Assembly: GCA_003489085.1 (NCBI GenBank)
Contig: DNJM01000227.1
Location: forward strand, 1 to 8,050
Source of the DNA: Lachnospiraceae bacterium
GTDB lineage: Bacteria > Bacillota > Clostridia > Lachnospirales > Lachnospiraceae
Length of the DNA stretch: 8,050 nucleotides
Direction of reading: 5' to 3'
Shown piece after piece: positions 5,423-8,050 of the stretch (within the stretch, counting starts at the first letter, position 1; each line of letters starts with the position of its first letter). Under the pieces are notes generated by a model. That model had not been told where the DNA came from. It made no database searches and was given only the letters and a program-made list of their open reading frames with translations. Position numbers and translations under genes: made by a program.

Positions 5423-6497
5423 GAGACTGGAGGCAATTCAAAAAAGAATCAAAGAAGATGGTCTGGATGGTCTGCTTGTAGGAAAGGGTACGGATATTCG
5501 TTATCTGACCGGATTCACCGGAGAAGCAGGAGTGGCTGTGCTGGTGCTGACAGAGCATGAGAGCTATTTTATTACAGACGGCCGTTTTACCAATCAGGCA
5601 GAAATGGAAACGGAAGGTTTTGAGGTCTCTGCTTATGGAAGAGGATCCGGTTATTATCAGGCAGCCGGTGAACGCATTGCGAAGCTGGGACTGAAAAAAT
5701 GCGGTCTTCGGATGGATGAGATCTTCTATTCGGATTACATGGCTATGGCTGCAAAGTGCCCCGGAACCGAATTCGTATCTGCAAAGCCGTATCTGGCAGA
5801 GTTGAGAAGGGTAAAGACCTCTGAGGAGCTTCAGATCATCCGGCGTGCCTGCAATATTTCCGAGCGTTCCTTCTATGCGCTTCTGGATCATATCAAGCCG
5901 GGCATGACGGAAATCGATGTTGCCAATGAGCTGGAATATCAGTTCCGTTCCAAAGGCGGTTCCGGCTTCTGCTTTGAGACAATCGTAGCGTCCGGACCGG
6001 AGAATGGTGCCAATTGTCATGCTACTCCGTCACTTAGGAGGCTCCGGGAGGGAGACCTGGTAACGATTGACTTCGGAACCGGATATCAGGGATACTGCTC
6101 TGATATTACCCGTACAGTAGCGATTGGGGAACCGAAGAATCCGGAGCTGTTACATATTTATAATACTGTAAAGCTGGCAAAAAGAGCCGGTGAAGCAATA
6201 CTTCGCCCGGGCCTGCCGATGAATGAGCTGCATCGTGCGATCAATGAGGTAGTAGAAGCGGAAGGGTATCAGATTCCACATGGTCCGGGACACAGCTTTG
6301 GACTGGATATTCATGAAGATCCTTTTATAGCGGCATCGAATTCTTATTGTCTGGAACCGGGTGTCGTGCATACGCTGGAACCGGGAATTTATGTACCGGG
6401 TGTAGGCGGTGTCAGAATCGAAGACGATTATCTGATTACGGAGACCGGAGCAGAACGCCTTACCAATATTACGGACGAGCTGATCGTCCTTTATTAA
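5415..6497 (+). CDS. Xaa-Pro aminopeptidase/prolidase family protein (M24B, short YqhT-like form)
   Basis: Cytosolic dinuclear metallopeptidase of 360 residues that should remove an N-terminal residue preceding proline, or split Xaa-Pro dipeptides. The N-terminal creatinase-like domain spans about 1-130 and the pita-bread catalytic domain about 135-360. All five metal ligands are visible: Asp219 (TIDFG), Asp230 (CSDITRT), His293 (GPGHSFG), Glu322 (TLEPG) and Glu336 (RIED). The accessory histidines His202 and His300 are also present, so the enzyme should be active. Length and layout match the short Firmicutes forms such as B. subtilis YqhT rather than the longer E. coli PepP, and aminopeptidase P versus prolidase activity cannot be separated by eye. 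The ATG overlaps the end of the transporter gene by 8 nt, with AAAGGA (5399-5404) upstream. This suggests translational coupling of peptide import to hydrolysis. Confidence 0.93.
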   Translation: MNKRLEAIQKRIKEDGLDGLLVGKGTDIRYLTGFTGEAGVAVLVLTEHESYFITDGRFTNQAEMETEGFEVSAYGRGSGYYQAAGERIAKLGLKKCGLRMDEIFYSDYMAMAAKCPGTEFVSAKPYLAELRRVKTSEELQIIRRACNISERSFYALLDHIKPGMTEIDVANELEYQFRSKGGSGFCFETIVASGPENGANCHATPSLRRLREGDLVTIDFGTGYQGYCSDITRTVAIGEPKNPELLHIYNTVKLAKRAGEAILRPGLPMNELHRAINEVVEAEGYQIPHGPGHSFGLDIHEDPFIAASNSYCLEPGVVHTLEPGIYVPGVGGVRIEDDYLITETGAERLTNITDELIVLY

Positions 6498-6512
6498 AGG
6501 GAGGTATCGTAT

Positions 6513-7994
6513 ATGAGGTATCAGGAACAGATGGAGCTTGCCAGAGATATTGTCGTGAAGCTTCGCTATCTGGAAAGTATGGATAATATCATTTATTATG
6601 ACAGGTGGAATGCCTGCCCGAAGAATGCTTTTGACTATGAGGGGCGAGTCAATGCTTACCTGACAGAACTGAAGCACGAAAAGACGGTAAGCCCACAGGT
6701 AAAAGAGTTGGTGGAGGCCTTTCAGGATATAGAACAGTATGAAAGCGACCTTGATAAAGGGGTAGCGGACTATTTGACTGCGCGCTACACGGAAGCAGTG
6801 CAGATTCCGGCCGGCCTGAAGGCAGAACTGAATCAGGCAAATGCGGAAGGGCAGCTGATCTGGGAGAAATGCTATCGGGAAAACGATTTTGAAAGCTTTA
6901 AGCCGGTATTGGCCAGACAGTTTAATATCCAGAAACGGATTGCAGAGGCGATCAATCCCGGAGAAGACCCTTATCAGGTACTGGTAAACCGTTTCGATAA
7001 GGGGTATCGTCTCGAGGAAATCGACAGCATTTTGGAAGAAATGAAAAAATCAGTGGTCGAAATACTCGGTGAAATCCGGGAGAAGCATGAAAAGATAGAT
7101 GATTCTATTCTTACCTGTGATCTGGATAAGGAAACGATTATGCGGCTGGTATATAAGGCACAGCGGCTCCTTCAGTTCGATGAGGATCAGAGTACGGTAT
7201 TTGAAATGCACCATCCGGTATGTGACTGCGTAGGTCCGAAGGATTCCAGGCCATCGACCAACTACAGTGAGCTATTTCATGCGATTCTGGCGATTCTGCA
7301 TGAGTCCGGTCATGGCTTTTACAATTATAATGGCAGTGATGCAGTTGTGGAATATGGGTTATGGGGCGGTATCGAAGGTGCGATGCATGAGTCTCAGTCC
7401 CGCTTCTACGAGAATCATGTAGGGCGGAGCAGAGAATTCTGGAAGAATTTCTATCCGATCCTACAGCAGGAAGTTCCGAAATATCGTGAGATACCGCTGG
7501 AAGATTTCCTGAAGGCTTTTAATAAAGTTACGCCTGGTCTGATCCGCCTGCAGTCGGATGAGCTGATGAACACATTGCATATCATTATCCGATATGAGCT
7601 GGAGAAGGAGTATTTCGAAGGCAAACTGACCGTAGATACGATAGAGGAATCCTGGAATGCAAAATATCAGGAGTATTTAGGCGTGACACCTTCAAACAGC
7701 CGGGAGGGTATCCTGCAGGATGTACACTGGGCGTCCGGATATATTGGCTATTTCCAGGGCTATGCACTGGGCGATGCATATGCAAGTCAGTTCCGGCATA
7801 AGCTGGAAGAGGACAGGCCGGATGCTTACCAATGTCTGGAACAGGGTGATATTTCTGCCATCAATGGCTGGCTGAAAGAACATATCCATCAATATGGCCA
7901 GACCTATTCAGCGAAGGAAATGCTGAAGAAGGCGACCGGCGAGGATTTGCGTGTTGCATATTATACAGAGTATCTGCGAAAAAAATTTCTGTAG
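6513..7994 (+). CDS. M32 metallocarboxypeptidase (carboxypeptidase Taq family)
   Basis: Cytosolic zinc carboxypeptidase of 493 residues, the usual M32 length, removing residues one at a time from peptide C-termini. The zinc site is HESGH (263-267: His263, Glu264, His267), with the third ligand Glu293 in HESQ (292-295). GILQDVHW (399-406) matches the family motif GxxQDxHW exactly, followed by the typical YFQGYALGDAYASQ block. Three other M32 motifs are relaxed: HPF reads HPV (234-236), DxRxT reads DSRPS (244-248), and IRxxxD reads IRYELE (359-364). The gene starts 15 nt after the M24B stop with a strong AAAGGGAGG site (6496-6504) 8 nt before the ATG. As last visible gene of the operon it complements the Xaa-Pro peptidase, so imported peptides would be trimmed from both ends. 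Confidence 0.95.
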   Translation: MRYQEQMELARDIVVKLRYLESMDNIIYYDRWNACPKNAFDYEGRVNAYLTELKHEKTVSPQVKELVEAFQDIEQYESDLDKGVADYLTARYTEAVQIPAGLKAELNQANAEGQLIWEKCYRENDFESFKPVLARQFNIQKRIAEAINPGEDPYQVLVNRFDKGYRLEEIDSILEEMKKSVVEILGEIREKHEKIDDSILTCDLDKETIMRLVYKAQRLLQFDEDQSTVFEMHHPVCDCVGPKDSRPSTNYSELFHAILAILHESGHGFYNYNGSDAVVEYGLWGGIEGAMHESQSRFYENHVGRSREFWKNFYPILQQEVPKYREIPLEDFLKAFNKVTPGLIRLQSDELMNTLHIIIRYELEKEYFEGKLTVDTIEESWNAKYQEYLGVTPSNSREGILQDVHWASGYIGYFQGYALGDAYASQFRHKLEEDRPDAYQCLEQGDISAINGWLKEHIHQYGQTYSAKEMLKKATGEDLRVAYYTEYLRKKFL

Positions 7995-8050
7995 GACGTG
8001 CGAAGCATAAAAGGAATGTCAGTAATACCAAGAGTTACTATGTAAAGGGT
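7995..8050. other. Non-coding tail after the M32 gene; no supported feature
   Basis: Fifty-six bases to the window edge carry no start with a ribosome binding site and no convincing terminator. A short inverted repeat (AGTAA at 8021-8025 region, TTACT further on) lacks a U-tract. Whether the operon ends here or continues beyond the window cannot be told. Confidence 0.4.

Noticed and set aside
8021..8040. Short inverted repeat after the M32 gene as a terminator
   Set aside because: Only about 5-6 weak pairs and no T-run follow it.
1..8050. CRISPR arrays, tRNA/rRNA genes, insertion sequences or prophage genes
   Set aside because: No regularly spaced repeats, cloverleaf-like segments, transposase frames or terminal inverted repeats were seen; the window is filled with metabolic genes on one strand.

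Overview
The window looks like a chromosomal segment from a low-to-moderate GC Firmicute, most plausibly a gut clostridium of the Lachnospiraceae. This is inferred from strong AGGAGG-type ribosome binding sites, tight gene packing, intrinsic terminators with U-tracts, and the protein types; no marker gene is present to name a species. All six supported protein genes are on the + strand, in two transcription units.

Unit 1 (about 1-2650): a promoter-like pair (TTGTAT-17-TATACT) and a leader of about 160 nt with a hairpin precede a Si-type citrate synthase (208-1578). An alpha/beta hydrolase of the monoacylglycerol-lipase/lysophospholipase type follows (1611-2546). A good rho-independent terminator (2609-2650) closes the unit. 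No aconitase or isocitrate dehydrogenase gene accompanies the synthase here.

Unit 2 (about 2702-7994, possibly continuing): a near-consensus promoter (TTGACA-17-TGATAAAAT) has an inverted repeat at its predicted start site. It drives four genes that form a peptide uptake and breakdown set: a leaderless zinc metalloprotease resembling the anthrax lethal factor/Pro-Pro endopeptidase fold, a POT/PTR2-type peptide transporter, an M24B Xaa-Pro peptidase, and an M32 carboxypeptidase. Spacings are 22 nt, an 8-nt overlap, and 15 nt. The simple reading is that peptides are imported and then trimmed from both ends in the cytosol, with the first gene as an added endopeptidase or regulatory protease.

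Three points stand out. First, the metalloprotease has no ordinary start in its own frame: the well-placed ATG (2792) lies one frame away, and an in-phase A AAA AAG slippery heptamer (2806-2812) would join the two frames by a -1 shift. A lost base, a sequencing error or a poor TTG start are the alternatives. Second, the transporter is clearly a POT protein, but its proton-coupling ExxER motif reads Q-L-C-N-S and its TM4 lysine seems absent. Third, the metalloprotease keeps the lethal-factor arrangement HEFGH...Y-x6-E-[YF]-F-A with no secretion signal.
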